NCBI RefSeq assembly: GCF_009604405.1
Contig: NZ_WEGK01000002.1
Span: forward strand, 620,001 to 684,000
Source of the DNA: Nocardia macrotermitis
GTDB taxonomy: Bacteria; Actinomycetota; Actinomycetes; Mycobacteriales; Mycobacteriaceae
Direction of reading: 5' to 3'
Length of the DNA: 64,000 nucleotides
The notes under the pieces are model-generated. The model was not told where the DNA came from and ran no database searches. It saw only the letters and a list, made by a program, of their open reading frames with translations. Of this stretch, positions 9,379 to 18,434 are shown one piece after another; within the stretch, counting starts at the first letter, position 1; each line of letters opens with the position of its first letter. The translations under genes were made by a program, and so were the position numbers.

Positions 9379-9579
9379 TCCTCCACGCGTGCCACTGCCG
9401 CGTGCGACGACGGTGCGGCTGCGGGAAGCTCAGGTAGCTGCCAGGTCCCCGCGTATGTCGCAATTCGAGTCAGCCTTCGGTGCCGGAGCTGGGTGTGAAC
9501 CCACTCCGGCATTTGGTGTATCCGCGGCAGTGTGTGCTTCGGCAGATCCCGTAGCGGGGTCAGATAGGGACATTCTTCC

Positions 9580-10650
9580 GTGACTACACAAGCCGGGACC
9601 ACCGACACCGGAACCGACATCGTCGAGGAGTTCGATCCGGCCGCGCACGCGGCCGCGATGGTCGGCCACCACTACCGCGTCGACGACTACTACGAGGTCG
9701 GCCGTGAGAAGGTGCGCGAGTACGCCCGCGCGGTGCAGGACTACCACCCGGTGCACTGGGACGAGGATGTCGCCCAGGAATACGGTTACGACGGTCTGCT
9801 GGCCCCGGTGACGTTCATCTCGCTGGTCGGAATTCTGGCGCAGCGCAAGCTGTTCGAGCAGGTCGTCACGGGCTACGACCTGAGCCAGATCATGCAGACC
9901 GACCAGATCCTGGAATTCCACCGGCCGATCCGGGTCGGCGATCAGCTGGTCTGCGACGTCTATCTGCACTCGTTCCGGCAGGCGTTCGGTGGCGACATCA
10001 TCGTCACGAAGAACATTGTCACCTCGCGCGACGAACTGGTCCTGACCACCTACACCACCCTGGTCGGCCGCAGCGGCGGCGATGTCGACCCGAACATCGC
10101 CCAGGCCGTGCGCAACGTGCTGATGCACGGCATCGGCGAGGCGCCGGGCCATCACCCGCGCACCACCCCGCCGGTCACCGCGCCGCCCGTGCCGGTCGCC
10201 ACCGTCCCCGAACTCGCGGCCAGTACGCACGCGGTGCGTTTCGAGGACGTCAGCGTCGGCGACGAACTGCCCACGCGCGTGGTCCGGCTGACCCGCGGCG
10301 ATCTGGTCAACTACGCCGGCGTCTCGGGCGATGCGAACCCGATCCACTGGAGCGACGAGATGGTCAAGCTCGCCGGCCTGGACAACGTGGTCGCGCACGG
10401 CATGCTCACCATGGGCCTGGGCGGCGGTTTCGTCACCTCCTGGCTGGGCGATCCGGGTGCGATCAAGGAGTACAACGTCCGGTTCACCAGCCCGGTCTAC
10501 GTGGCGGCCGACGAGCCCGCGGAGATCGAGTACACCGGCAAGATCAAGTCGGTCGATCCGGAGACTCGGACCGCGGTGGTCGCGATGGTCGCCAAGTCCG
10601 CCGGACGCAAGATCTTCGGGCGCGCGACCGCGACCGTGCAGCTGGCCTGA
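9580..10650 (+). CDS. hadAB: Fused (3R)-hydroxyacyl-ACP dehydratase HadA/HadB
   Basis: 356-residue double hot-dog protein for the dehydration step of FAS-II during mycolic acid elongation. Residues about 25-165 match HadA (HYRVDDYYEVGREKVREYA). Residues about 215-356 match HadB (VSVGDELPTRVVRLTR, YAGVSGDANPIHW, GMLTMGLGGGFVTSW). A Pro-rich linker joins them. M. tuberculosis encodes the halves as separate hadA and hadB. Both halves carry D-x4-H: D54/H59 and D251/H256; recalled M. tuberculosis HadA lacks this pair. No hadC follows; tRNA-Trp comes next. GTG start at 9580. Confidence 0.92.
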   Translation: MTTQAGTTDTGTDIVEEFDPAAHAAAMVGHHYRVDDYYEVGREKVREYARAVQDYHPVHWDEDVAQEYGYDGLLAPVTFISLVGILAQRKLFEQVVTGYDLSQIMQTDQILEFHRPIRVGDQLVCDVYLHSFRQAFGGDIIVTKNIVTSRDELVLTTYTTLVGRSGGDVDPNIAQAVRNVLMHGIGEAPGHHPRTTPPVTAPPVPVATVPELAASTHAVRFEDVSVGDELPTRVVRLTRGDLVNYAGVSGDANPIHWSDEMVKLAGLDNVVAHGMLTMGLGGGFVTSWLGDPGAIKEYNVRFTSPVYVAADEPAEIEYTGKIKSVDPETRTAVVAMVAKSAGRKIFGRATATVQLA

Positions 10651-10700
10651 CCCGCGTCAGCAGCGCGGATCGGGTGGTCGCGGTGGCCCCGGGACCCGGA

Positions 10701-10731
10701 TTGGCGGTGCGAGGGGGGCGTACCGTACACT
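10701..10731 (+). promoter_or_regulatory. Candidate promoter of tRNA-Trp/secE
   Basis: TTGGCG (10701-10706) and TACACT (10726-10731) with a 19-base spacer. This would give a leader of about 150 bases before tRNA-Trp. Confidence 0.4.
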
Positions 10732-10886
10732 CGGAAATCTGGGGACACCAGCCGCTGCGCGCTGCTCCGAACGGGCCGGTTCCGGGCGGATTTCCGCCGG
10801 TGCCGGAACACCACAGGGGTGGCGCGCGTCTCGTGTGGCCACCCGGGTACAACTGAATGATCACCGTGCCGGATCAGTCCGGTCGA

Positions 10887-10959
<73 letters not shown>

Positions 10960-10989
10960 CAAGATGCCCAGCGACGAGAGAGGATCGAC

Positions 10990-11364
10990 GTGTCCGATGA
11001 CGATGACACCCGCGCGGTGAGTCGTCCGACCGGTAAGCGGTCGTCTCGGCGAGCTCGTTCCGGTTCCTCGGATCACGAGACGGGTTCCGTCGCGACGATC
11101 GAGCGCTCCGGTCGGGACGAAGGGTCGCGCAAGGCGGCCAAGTCTTCCGGCAAGAAGGCCGGTGGCGGTATGGGTAATCCGTTCAAACGCCTGGTGAAGT
11201 TCCTGAAGGAAGTCGTTCAGGAACTGCGCAAGGTGATCTGGCCCAGCCGCAAGCAGATGGTCACCTATACGACGGTGGTCCTGGTGTTCGTGGTCTTCAC
11301 GGTCGCGTTCATCTCGTTGCTGGATCTGGCGTTCAACTGGGGCGTCAACTGGCTGTTCGGCTAG
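10990..11364 (+). CDS. secE: Preprotein translocase subunit SecE
   Basis: 124-residue SecE, the small essential clamp of the SecYEG channel. A basic, Ser-rich N-terminal extension of about 65 residues precedes the conserved amphipathic helix FLKEVVQELRKVIWPSRKQM and one membrane span (TTVVLVFVVFTVAFISLLDL). GTG at 10990 follows GAGAGAGG; the longer frame from 10933 runs into the tRNA and is rejected. Followed by nusG. Confidence 0.94.
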   Translation: MSDDDDTRAVSRPTGKRSSRRARSGSSDHETGSVATIERSGRDEGSRKAAKSSGKKAGGGMGNPFKRLVKFLKEVVQELRKVIWPSRKQMVTYTTVVLVFVVFTVAFISLLDLAFNWGVNWLFG

Positions 11365-11425
11365 TCGGCCGTCGGCGTGGGTGACAGATTTCCCACGTGC
11401 ATGGTGCGGATGTCATCTGCGGTGA

Positions 11426-12247
<822 letters not shown>

Positions 12248-12263
12248 TTCGCGCGGGGGCGAT

Positions 12264-12293
12264 TTCGGGCCCCCGCCAGCGTTCGACTACACT
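12264..12293 (+). promoter_or_regulatory. Candidate promoter of rplK-rplA
   Basis: TTCGGG (12264-12269) and TACACT (12288-12293) with an 18-base spacer, about 110 bases upstream of rplK. Confidence 0.4.
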
Positions 12294-12404
12294 TGCCGGG
12301 TTGCGCCTCGGCCGACCGTATTTCTCGTGCGGTCGAAATCTGCCGGGGCGTTCATCCGGATAAGGCTTACGGGAATCCGTAGGGAACCTAACCAAGGAAG
12401 AAAG

Positions 12405-12839
12405 ATGCCCCCGAAGAAGAAGAAGGTTTCTGGGCTCATCAAGCTCCAGATCCAGGCCGGTGCCGCGAACCCGGCTCCGCCGGTCGGCCCCGCGCTGGGT
12501 CAGCACGGCGTCAACATCATGGAGTTCTGCAAGGCGTACAACGCCGCGACCGAGTCGCAGCGTGGCAACGTCATCCCGGTCGAGATCACGGTCTACGAAG
12601 ACCGCACGTTCGACTTCAAGCTGAAGACCCCGCCCGCCGCTCGGCTGCTGCTCAAGGCCGCCGGTGTGCAGAAGGGCTCGGCCGAGCCGCACAAGACCAA
12701 GGTCGCCAAGATCACCATGGACCAGGTCCGGGAGATCGCCAAGACCAAGCAGGAAGACCTGAACGCCAAGGACATCGACCAGGCGGCGAAGATCATCGCG
12801 GGCACCGCCCGTTCGATGGGAATCACCGTTTCGGACTAG
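12405..12839 (+). CDS. rplK: 50S ribosomal protein L11
   Basis: 144-residue L11, base of the GTPase-associated centre. It begins [20 protein letters not shown] and contains the [22 protein letters not shown] signature. The ATG at 12405 has AAGGAAGAAAG upstream. Confidence 0.96.
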   Translation: MPPKKKKVSGLIKLQIQAGAANPAPPVGPALGQHGVNIMEFCKAYNAATESQRGNVIPVEITVYEDRTFDFKLKTPPAARLLLKAAGVQKGSAEPHKTKVAKITMDQVREIAKTKQEDLNAKDIDQAAKIIAGTARSMGITVSD

Positions 12840-12859
12840 TCGCGGCTTTCGCGCGGTAC

Positions 12860-12908
12860 ACATCGCGCTCGATCCCCGCGCTGTTTACATCGCGCTCGAT
12901 CCCCGCGC
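12860..12908 (+). repeat. 22-bp direct repeat in the rplK-rplA gap
   Basis: The 22 bases at 12860-12881 recur exactly at 12887-12908 (27-base period), each ending CGATCCCCGCGC. It is a local duplication about 60 bases before rplA. Confidence 0.8.
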
Positions 12909-12966
12909 AGTGGGAGGGATGGCCAGTCCCGCTACCACTTCTGACTCCAGAACAGGACAGATAATC

Positions 12967-13680
12967 ATGGCAAAACGAAGCAAGGCATATCTCGAGGCGG
13001 CCGCCAAGGTCGACCGCTCCGCGCTGTACTCCCCGCTGTCGGCCGCGCGCCTGGCGAAGGAGACGGCCACCACGAAGACCGACGCCACCGTCGAGGTCGC
13101 CGTGCGCCTGGGTGTGGACCCGCGCAAGGCCGACCAGATGGTCCGCGGCACCGTCAACCTGCCGCACGGCACCGGTAAGACCGCTCGCGTCATCGTGTTC
13201 GCGGTCGGCGACAAGGCCGCCGAGGCCGAGGCCGCCGGTGCGGACGCCGTGGGCGCCGAGGATCTGATCGAGCGCATCCAGGGCGGCTGGCTGGACTTCG
13301 ACGCCGCGATCGCCACCCCCGACCAGATGGCCAAGGTCGGCCGCATCGCGCGTGTCCTGGGTCCGCGTGGTCTGATGCCGAACCCGAAGACGGGCACGGT
13401 CACCCCCGATGTGACCAAGGCCGTCAACGACATCAAGGGCGGCAAGATCAACTTCCGCGTCGACAAGCAGGCCAACCTGCACTTCGTGATCGGCAAGGCG
13501 TCCTTCGACGACGCCAAGCTGGTGGAGAACTACGGCGCCGCGCTCGAGGAGATCCTGCGTGTGAAGCCCTCCACCGCGAAGGGCCGCTACGTCAAGAAGG
13601 TGACGATTTCGACGAACACCGGACCGGGCATCCCGGTGGACCCGAACCGCACCCGCAACCTCACCGAAGAGGACGCGTAG
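12967..13680 (+). CDS. rplA: 50S ribosomal protein L1
   Basis: 237-residue L1 of the ribosomal L1 stalk. It shows [21 protein letters not shown], the RNA-binding [23 protein letters not shown] and [19 protein letters not shown] at 12967 within a short leader; the in-frame upstream start at 12910 is unsupported. A strong terminator follows. Confidence 0.96.
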   Translation: MAKRSKAYLEAAAKVDRSALYSPLSAARLAKETATTKTDATVEVAVRLGVDPRKADQMVRGTVNLPHGTGKTARVIVFAVGDKAAEAEAAGADAVGAEDLIERIQGGWLDFDAAIATPDQMAKVGRIARVLGPRGLMPNPKTGTVTPDVTKAVNDIKGGKINFRVDKQANLHFVIGKASFDDAKLVENYGAALEEILRVKPSTAKGRYVKKVTISTNTGPGIPVDPNRTRNLTEEDA

Positions 13681-13705
13681 TCGCACAGGTCGCACGCTGA
13701 ATCAT

Positions 13706-13739
13706 CAACGGCCGGTACGGTTTTCCGTACCGGCCGTTG
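13706..13739 (+). terminator. Terminator after rplA
   Basis: Perfect 15-bp stem (13706-13720 with 13725-13739) closed by a TTTT loop. No long U-tract follows. Confidence 0.8.
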
Positions 13740-13809
13740 GCGTTCGTGGATCGAGGTTGACCGACGGTGCGCTTGCGCGTTCGGCGAGATTACGTTCTGC
13801 GTAAAGGTT

Positions 13810-14040
13810 GTGCTAGCCTGGACGACGGTCATTGACCAGTTCAGTGATCACCCCCAATCGTTCTACCGAAGACCGTTGGTCGTTGTCGGTGCTTTTGAGT
13901 GCTGGCGACTGAAGGTCCGGCGATATTGCCGGCGGCCCACGCAGGGAGAGCCGAGGTCGGGAAGCCGTGAGTCCCTGTGGAATTCACGATGTTTCTTGTG
14001 CGCCCCGGAACGCTCTGCGTCCGGGGCGTTTGCTTTGTCT
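13810..14040 (+). promoter_or_regulatory. Ribosomal protein L10-type leader with internal terminator
   Basis: The roughly 290-base region before rplJ has the structured leader expected for L10 autoregulation in actinobacteria. It ends in a 9-bp hairpin (14001-14009 with 14020-14028) followed by TTTGCTTTGTCT, an intrinsic-terminator-like element. By family knowledge L10(L12)4 binds such leaders to repress rplJL; the exact binding site is inferred, not seen. Confidence 0.6.
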
Positions 14041-14100
14041 CCGGCCCTCGCGGTGTTCGGTCGTTCATTACGAACCGATACCCCTGAGAGGAGGCGAAGT

Positions 14101-14652
14101 ATGGCAATCCAGTGGAAGCACGATCAGGTCGAAGAGATCACCAAGCAGTTCCAGGACGCGACCGCCACCGTGATCACGGAATACCGTGGTCTGTCCGTCG
14201 GTAAGCTCACCGAGCTGCGGCGTGCCCTCGGCGACAACGCCACGTACTCCGTCGCCAAGAACACCCTCGTGAAGCGCGCTGCCGCCGACGCGGGTGTCGA
14301 GGGCCTGGACGAGCTGTTCGTCGGGCCGACCGCGATCACCTTCATCCACGGCGAGCCGGTCGACGCCGCCAAGGCGCTCAAGACCTTCGCCAAGGACAAC
14401 AAGGCGCTGGTCATCAAGGGCGGGTACATGGACGGCGCGCCGCTGTCCGTGACCGAGGTCGAGAAGATCGCCGACCTGGAGTCCCGCGAGGTGCTGCTGG
14501 CCAAGCTGGCCGGTGCCATGAAGGGCAACCTCACCAAGGCCGCGGGCCTGTTCGCCGCGCCCGCCGGACAGGTTGTGCGCCTGTTCGCCGCGCTCGAGGA
14601 CAAGCAGCGTGCCGCCGGCGGCGAATCGGCTCCGGCCGATGCTGCCGAATAA
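14101..14652 (+). CDS. rplJ: 50S ribosomal protein L10
   Basis: 183-residue L10, anchor of the L7/L12 stalk. It begins [20 protein letters not shown], with [20 protein letters not shown] and [14 protein letters not shown] strong GAGAGGAGG site sets the ATG at 14101. The C-terminus is the Ala-rich helix that binds L12 dimers. It is cotranscribed with rplL. Confidence 0.96.
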   Translation: MAIQWKHDQVEEITKQFQDATATVITEYRGLSVGKLTELRRALGDNATYSVAKNTLVKRAAADAGVEGLDELFVGPTAITFIHGEPVDAAKALKTFAKDNKALVIKGGYMDGAPLSVTEVEKIADLESREVLLAKLAGAMKGNLTKAAGLFAAPAGQVVRLFAALEDKQRAAGGESAPADAAE

Positions 14653-14711
14653 CCAACCACCCCAACACTTTTCCCGTTCGCGCGGGAAGACCCCACTGAA
14701 AGGAGGCCACC

Positions 14712-15092
14712 ATGGCCAACGTTGACGAGCTGCTGGAGACCATCGGCGGCATGACCCTGCTCGAGCTGTCGGACTTCGTCAAGAAGTTCGAGGAGAAGTT
14801 CGAGGTCACCGCTGCGGCTCCGGTCGCCGTGGCCGCCGTCGCCGGTGGCGCCGCTCCGGCCGAGGCCGCCGAGGAGCAGGACGAGTTCGACGTCGTGCTC
14901 GAGGGTGCGGGCGACAAGAAGATCCAGGTCATCAAGGTCGTGCGTGAGATCGTTTCGGGCCTGGGCCTGAAGGAGGCCAAGGACCTCGTCGAGTCCGCGC
15001 CGAAGTCGATCCTGGAGAAGGTCGCCAAGGACGCCGCCGAGGCCGCCAAGGCGAAGCTGGAAGAGGCCGGCGCCAAGGTGTCCGTCAAGTAA
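14712..15092 (+). CDS. rplL: 50S ribosomal protein L7/L12
   Basis: 126-residue stalk protein that recruits translational GTPases: N-terminal dimerisation domain ([19 protein letters not shown]), Ala-rich hinge, and C-terminal domain with [24 protein letters not shown]. Shine-Dalgarno GAAAGGAGG lies upstream. In many bacteria rpoB follows directly; here a 12.5-kb Mce operon intervenes. Confidence 0.97.
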   Translation: MANVDELLETIGGMTLLELSDFVKKFEEKFEVTAAAPVAVAAVAGGAAPAEAAEEQDEFDVVLEGAGDKKIQVIKVVREIVSGLGLKEAKDLVESAPKSILEKVAKDAAEAAKAKLEEAGAKVSVK

Positions 15093-15126
15093 TACTGTGT
15101 CTTCGGCCTCCGCTCCGCTCCGGCGG

Positions 15127-15220
15127 GTTTGCGGCGCCCGAAGGCTCACCGCCCGGCCCCGTGTCGGGCACTCGTTCCTCGCACCCGCCACGCGTCCGGG
15201 CGGCAAGCCGCGCCGCAAAC
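15127..15220 (+). other. Long-range inverted repeat in the 3' region of rplL
   Basis: 11-bp arms (15127-15137 and 15210-15220, GTTTGCGGCGC and its complement) flank 72 bases. The rplL-mce gap of 525 bases contains no convincing gene; it holds this structure, a terminator and two palindromes. Confidence 0.4.
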
Positions 15221-15313
15221 ACTGCGGTTGGCGTTGTCCGGAGTTGGCGGAACTGGGTGGACGAGGTGTTCCAGCCGGATTGTGAAGGCTGGTGCGCAGT
15301 TCTTGTTGTCGGC

Positions 15314-15340
15314 GGGCGGTTCCCCTTGTGGGGGCCGCCC
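15314..15340 (+). terminator. Candidate terminator between rplL and the mce operon
   Basis: GC-rich stem GGGCGG..CCCC with GGGG..CCGCCC around a TTGT loop, followed by GTTCGT. Confidence 0.55.
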
Positions 15341-15444
15341 GTTCGTCATATCTTCGGCGAGTCGTGGTGACCGAGCAGAGGCTCGGGTGCTTCGGGTTCG
15401 CCCAGGTCGGGACGCGGTCGAGAATAAACCGGAGTGTCTTGCTT

Positions 15445-15460
15445 CTTACTCGCGGGTAAG
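15445..15460. promoter_or_regulatory. Palindrome upstream of mce operon (CTTAC-N6-GTAAG)
   Basis: 5-bp perfect arms around TCGCGG, about 160 bases upstream of the operon. TetR-type operators often look like this. Confidence 0.4.
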
Positions 15461-15507
15461 GGGGGATGGGAATGCCGGTTTACATGCGATACAGTGGCCG
15501 CACCCAG

Positions 15508-15521
15508 TGTGACGCGTCACA
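15508..15521. promoter_or_regulatory. 14-bp perfect palindrome upstream of mce operon
   Basis: TGTGACGCGTCACA is fully palindromic, 97 bases before the ATPase start. A related half GTGACACG occurs near 15570. It is a plausible dimeric repressor site (GntR/FadR-like), by analogy with Mce1R control of mycobacterial mce1. Confidence 0.5.
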
Positions 15522-15617
15522 TCGTGCTGTGTTGTATCGGCCCAGCGCTGGAGCGGTTTCGCCCCGAGCGTGACACGGCACGGGATCGCTCGTTGCAAAG
15601 AATATGTGGAGGTTGGC

Positions 15618-16694
15618 GTGGGCGTCGAGGTCCGGACCGAAGGTGTCACCAAATCCTTCGGCTCTCAGCGTATTTGGCAGGACGTCACCCTGACGCTGCC
15701 CACGGGGGAAGTCAGCGCTCTGCTCGGCCCCTCCGGTACCGGTAAGTCGGTGTTCCTGAAGTCGTTGATCGGTCTGCTGCGCCCGGAGCGCGGCTCGATC
15801 TTCATCGACGGCACGGATATCACGACCTGCTCCAACAAGGAGCTGTACGAGATCCGCAAGCTGTTCGGTGTGCTGTTCCAGGACGGCGCGCTGTTCGGGT
15901 CGATGAACCTGTTCGACAACACCGCGTTCCCGCTGCGGGAGCACACCAAGAAGAGCGAATCCGAGATCAAGAAGATCGTCATGGAGAAGCTCGAGCTGAC
16001 CGGTCTGCTCGGTGCGGAGGGCAAGCTGCCCGGCGAGATCTCCGGCGGTATGCGCAAGCGCGCCGGTCTGGCCCGCGCGCTGGTGCTGGACCCGCAGATC
16101 ATCCTCGTGGACGAGCCGGACTCGGGTCTGGACCCAGTCCGCACCACGTATCTGTCGCAGCTGCTGATCGATATCAACGCGCAGATCGACGCGACGATTC
16201 TGATCGTCACGCACAACATCAACCTGGCCCGTACCGTGCCGGACAACATCGGCATGCTGTTCCGCCGCCAGTTGGTCATGTTCGGCCCGCGTGAGGTCCT
16301 GCTGACCTCCGAGGAGCCCGTGGTCAAGCAGTTCCTCAACGGCCGCATGGTCGGCCCGATCGGCATGTCCGAGGAGAAGGACGAGGCGCAGATGGCTCGC
16401 GAGCAGGCGCTCGCGGAGGCCGGCCACTACGACAACGGCACCGAAGAGGTCGAGGGCATCATCCCGCAGATGAAGGCCACGCCCGGTATGCCCGTGCGGC
16501 AGGCCGTGGAACGGCGTCGTCGGCGCGTCATGGAGATCATGCACACCCTGCCGCATCAGGCCCAGGTGGCGATCCAGGAGTCGATGCAGGAGAACGGCGA
16601 TACACAAGTTCTCCCGGCCTATTCCGGCAATCAGCAGGATTCGATGGGCAACGCGTTCGACGCCACGGTTCGACATAACACAACCAACGGGTAA
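15618..16694 (+). CDS. mceG: Mce transporter ATPase (MceG/Mkl)
   Basis: 358-residue ABC ATPase energising Mce lipid importers. It shows Walker A GPSGTGKS, signature ISGGMRKRAGLARAL and Walker B IILVDEPDSGLDP. A C-terminal extension of over 100 residues matches recalled M. tuberculosis Mkl (Rv0655), including the EEKDEA and ATPGMP segments. GTG at 15618 follows GGAGG by six bases; an in-frame upstream start at 15570 is less likely. In mycobacteria mkl stands apart from mce operons; here it heads one. Confidence 0.93.
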   Translation: MGVEVRTEGVTKSFGSQRIWQDVTLTLPTGEVSALLGPSGTGKSVFLKSLIGLLRPERGSIFIDGTDITTCSNKELYEIRKLFGVLFQDGALFGSMNLFDNTAFPLREHTKKSESEIKKIVMEKLELTGLLGAEGKLPGEISGGMRKRAGLARALVLDPQIILVDEPDSGLDPVRTTYLSQLLIDINAQIDATILIVTHNINLARTVPDNIGMLFRRQLVMFGPREVLLTSEEPVVKQFLNGRMVGPIGMSEEKDEAQMAREQALAEAGHYDNGTEEVEGIIPQMKATPGMPVRQAVERRRRRVMEIMHTLPHQAQVAIQESMQENGDTQVLPAYSGNQQDSMGNAFDATVRHNTTNG

Positions 16695-16705
16695 CATACG
16701 CTCCC

Positions 16706-17500
16706 GTGAATCAAACCCTGACGCGGCTGCGCACCCCGGTCGAGTCGGGTTTTGCCCAGGCGGGCAATATCTTTGCGCTGCTCATCAGCGTTGCGCGTAA
16801 GACATTCGTCCGGCCTTTCCAGTGGCGCGAGTTCATCGAGCAGTCGTGGTTCATCGCGAGTGTGTCGATCCTGCCCGCGTCCCTGGTGGCAATCCCGTTC
16901 GGTGCCGTCGTGGCGTTGCAGACCGGTTCACTGATCAAGCAGCTCGGCGCTGAATCCTTCACCGGCGCAACCAGTGTGCTGGCTACCGTGCAGCAGGCCG
17001 CCCCCGTCGTCACCGCGCTCATCATCGCGGGGGCGGCGGGTTCGGCCGTGGCCGCGGATCTGGGCTCGCGGACCATCCGCGAGGAGATCGACGCCATGGA
17101 GGTGCTGGGCATCGACCCGGTGCAGCGCCTGGTGGTGCCCCGGGTACTCGGCATGATGCTGGTCGCCCTGCTGCTCAACGGCCTGGTTTCGGTCGTCGGC
17201 ATCTGCGGCGGCTATTTCTTCAACGTGATGTTGCAGGGCGGTACCCCCGGTGCCTATCTGGCGTCGTTCTCCGCGCTGGCTCAGCTGCCCGACCTGTGGA
17301 TCGGTGAGATCAAGGCGCTACTGTTCGGTCTGCTCGCGGGCGTCATCGCCGCGTACAAAGGCTTGAATCCGAAGGGGGGACCGAAAGGAGTGGGTGACGC
17401 GGTGAACCAATCCGTGGTGATCACCTTCCTGGTGCTCTTCTTCGTCAATCTCGTATTGACGTTGGTGTACCTGCAGATCGTCCCGGCCAAGGGATCCTGA
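16706..17500 (+). CDS. yrbEA: YrbE-type permease A of the Mce transporter
   Basis: 264-residue MlaE-family integral membrane protein with five or so membrane helices. The coupling motif IREEIDAMEVLGIDPVQRLVVP contacts the ATPase in this family. GTG start at 16706, 11 bases after mceG ends, so translation is probably coupled. It pairs with the next gene as a heterodimeric permease. Confidence 0.92.
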   Translation: MNQTLTRLRTPVESGFAQAGNIFALLISVARKTFVRPFQWREFIEQSWFIASVSILPASLVAIPFGAVVALQTGSLIKQLGAESFTGATSVLATVQQAAPVVTALIIAGAAGSAVAADLGSRTIREEIDAMEVLGIDPVQRLVVPRVLGMMLVALLLNGLVSVVGICGGYFFNVMLQGGTPGAYLASFSALAQLPDLWIGEIKALLFGLLAGVIAAYKGLNPKGGPKGVGDAVNQSVVITFLVLFFVNLVLTLVYLQIVPAKGS

Positions 17501-17502
17501 CC

Positions 17503-18360
17503 ATGGTTGTTTCACAGCGATCCGCCAAGAATTTTCGCCGGATCGGCGGTGTCCTACGGGCTCCCGTCGATGTCATCGACCGCGCCGGCGACCAGATGTC
17601 GTTCTATTCCAAGGCAATTGCGTGGATTCCGCGCACCGTCGTGCACTACCGCAAGGAGGTCATGCGGCTGCTGGCCGAGGTGACCTTCGGTTCGGGTGCG
17701 CTGGCGGTGATCGGCGGAACCATCGGCGTCGTCGTGATGATGTCGGCCTCGGTCGGTGTCGTCGTCGGCCTGCAGGGATTCAAGGCCCTCGATGCCCTGG
17801 GTTCTTCGGTCCTGACCGGATTCCTCACCGGGTACATCAATACCCGTGAGCTGGCCCCGCTGGTCGCGGCGCTGGCATTGTCCGCGACGGTCGGCTGTGG
17901 TTTCACCGCGCAATTGGGCGCGATGCGGATCTCCGAGGAGATCGACGCGCTCGAGGTGATGGCGGTGCCGGGGGTGCCGTTCCTGGTCACCACGCGGGTG
18001 ATCGCCGGATTCGTGGCGGTGATTCCGCTCTACATCGTCGGCCTGCTGGGCACATTCGTGGCCTCACGGCAGATCAGCGTGTGGTTCGAGGGGCAATCCA
18101 CGGGTTCGTACGACCACTATTTCAATTTGTTCCTGCCACCTCAGGACGTGTTGTATTCGTTCCTCAAGGTGCTGGTGTTCGCGTTCGTGATCATCCTGAT
18201 CCACTGCTACTACGGATTCAACGCCACCGGCGGTCCGGCGGGCGTGGGTGTCGCGGTGGGACGCGCGGTGCGGGCGTCGATCGTGTTGATCAACGTGCTC
18301 GATTTCTTCCTGAGTCTGGCCATCTGGGGGACGACGACCACTGTGCGAGTAGCCGGATGA
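17503..18360 (+). CDS. yrbEB: YrbE-type permease B of the Mce transporter
   Basis: 285-residue MlaE-family permease with motif ISEEIDALEVMAVPGVPFLV and several membrane segments (for example VIGGTIGVVVMMSASVGVVV). It starts two bases after yrbEA. Its TGA (18358-18360) overlaps the ATG of a 25-codon ORF formed by a palindromic element. Confidence 0.92.
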   Translation: MVVSQRSAKNFRRIGGVLRAPVDVIDRAGDQMSFYSKAIAWIPRTVVHYRKEVMRLLAEVTFGSGALAVIGGTIGVVVMMSASVGVVVGLQGFKALDALGSSVLTGFLTGYINTRELAPLVAALALSATVGCGFTAQLGAMRISEEIDALEVMAVPGVPFLVTTRVIAGFVAVIPLYIVGLLGTFVASRQISVWFEGQSTGSYDHYFNLFLPPQDVLYSFLKVLVFAFVIILIHCYYGFNATGGPAGVGVAVGRAVRASIVLINVLDFFLSLAIWGTTTTVRVAG

Positions 18361-18418
18361 GCGGGTCAGGGCCGGAGGCGGCAGTGTGCGTAACCACGGA
18401 GGCCCCCCGAGCATCCAG
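18353..18418 (+). repeat. Palindromic element, copy 1 (mce operon)
   Basis: An outer imperfect stem of 13 bases (18353-18365 with 18406-18418, 10 of 13 complementary plus one G-T), then TCA, then a 5-bp inner stem (18369-18373 with 18401-18405) closing a 27-base core (18374-18400). The core is 23/27 identical to copy 2 at 20906-20932, while the stems differ. It overlaps the end of yrbEB and ends 12 bases before mceA. Confidence 0.7.
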
Positions 18419-18434
18419 GGTGGTGACCGCGTGA
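18357..18434 (+). CDS. 25-codon ORF bridging yrbEB and mceA
   Basis: ATG at 18357 overlaps the yrbEB stop (ATGA), and the TGA at 18432-18434 overlaps the GTG of mceA (GTGA). The product reads MSGSGPEAAVCVTTEAPRASR then VVTA. It is mostly the palindromic element; its GPEAA..VTT string recurs inside MceC. Whether a stable peptide is made is unknown; it may only carry ribosomes from yrbEB to mceA. Confidence 0.35.
   Translation: MSGSGPEAAVCVTTEAPRASRVVTA

Noticed and set aside
12860..12908. Possible CRISPR-like repeat
   Set aside because: Only two copies with a 5-base gap; it is a simple local duplication.
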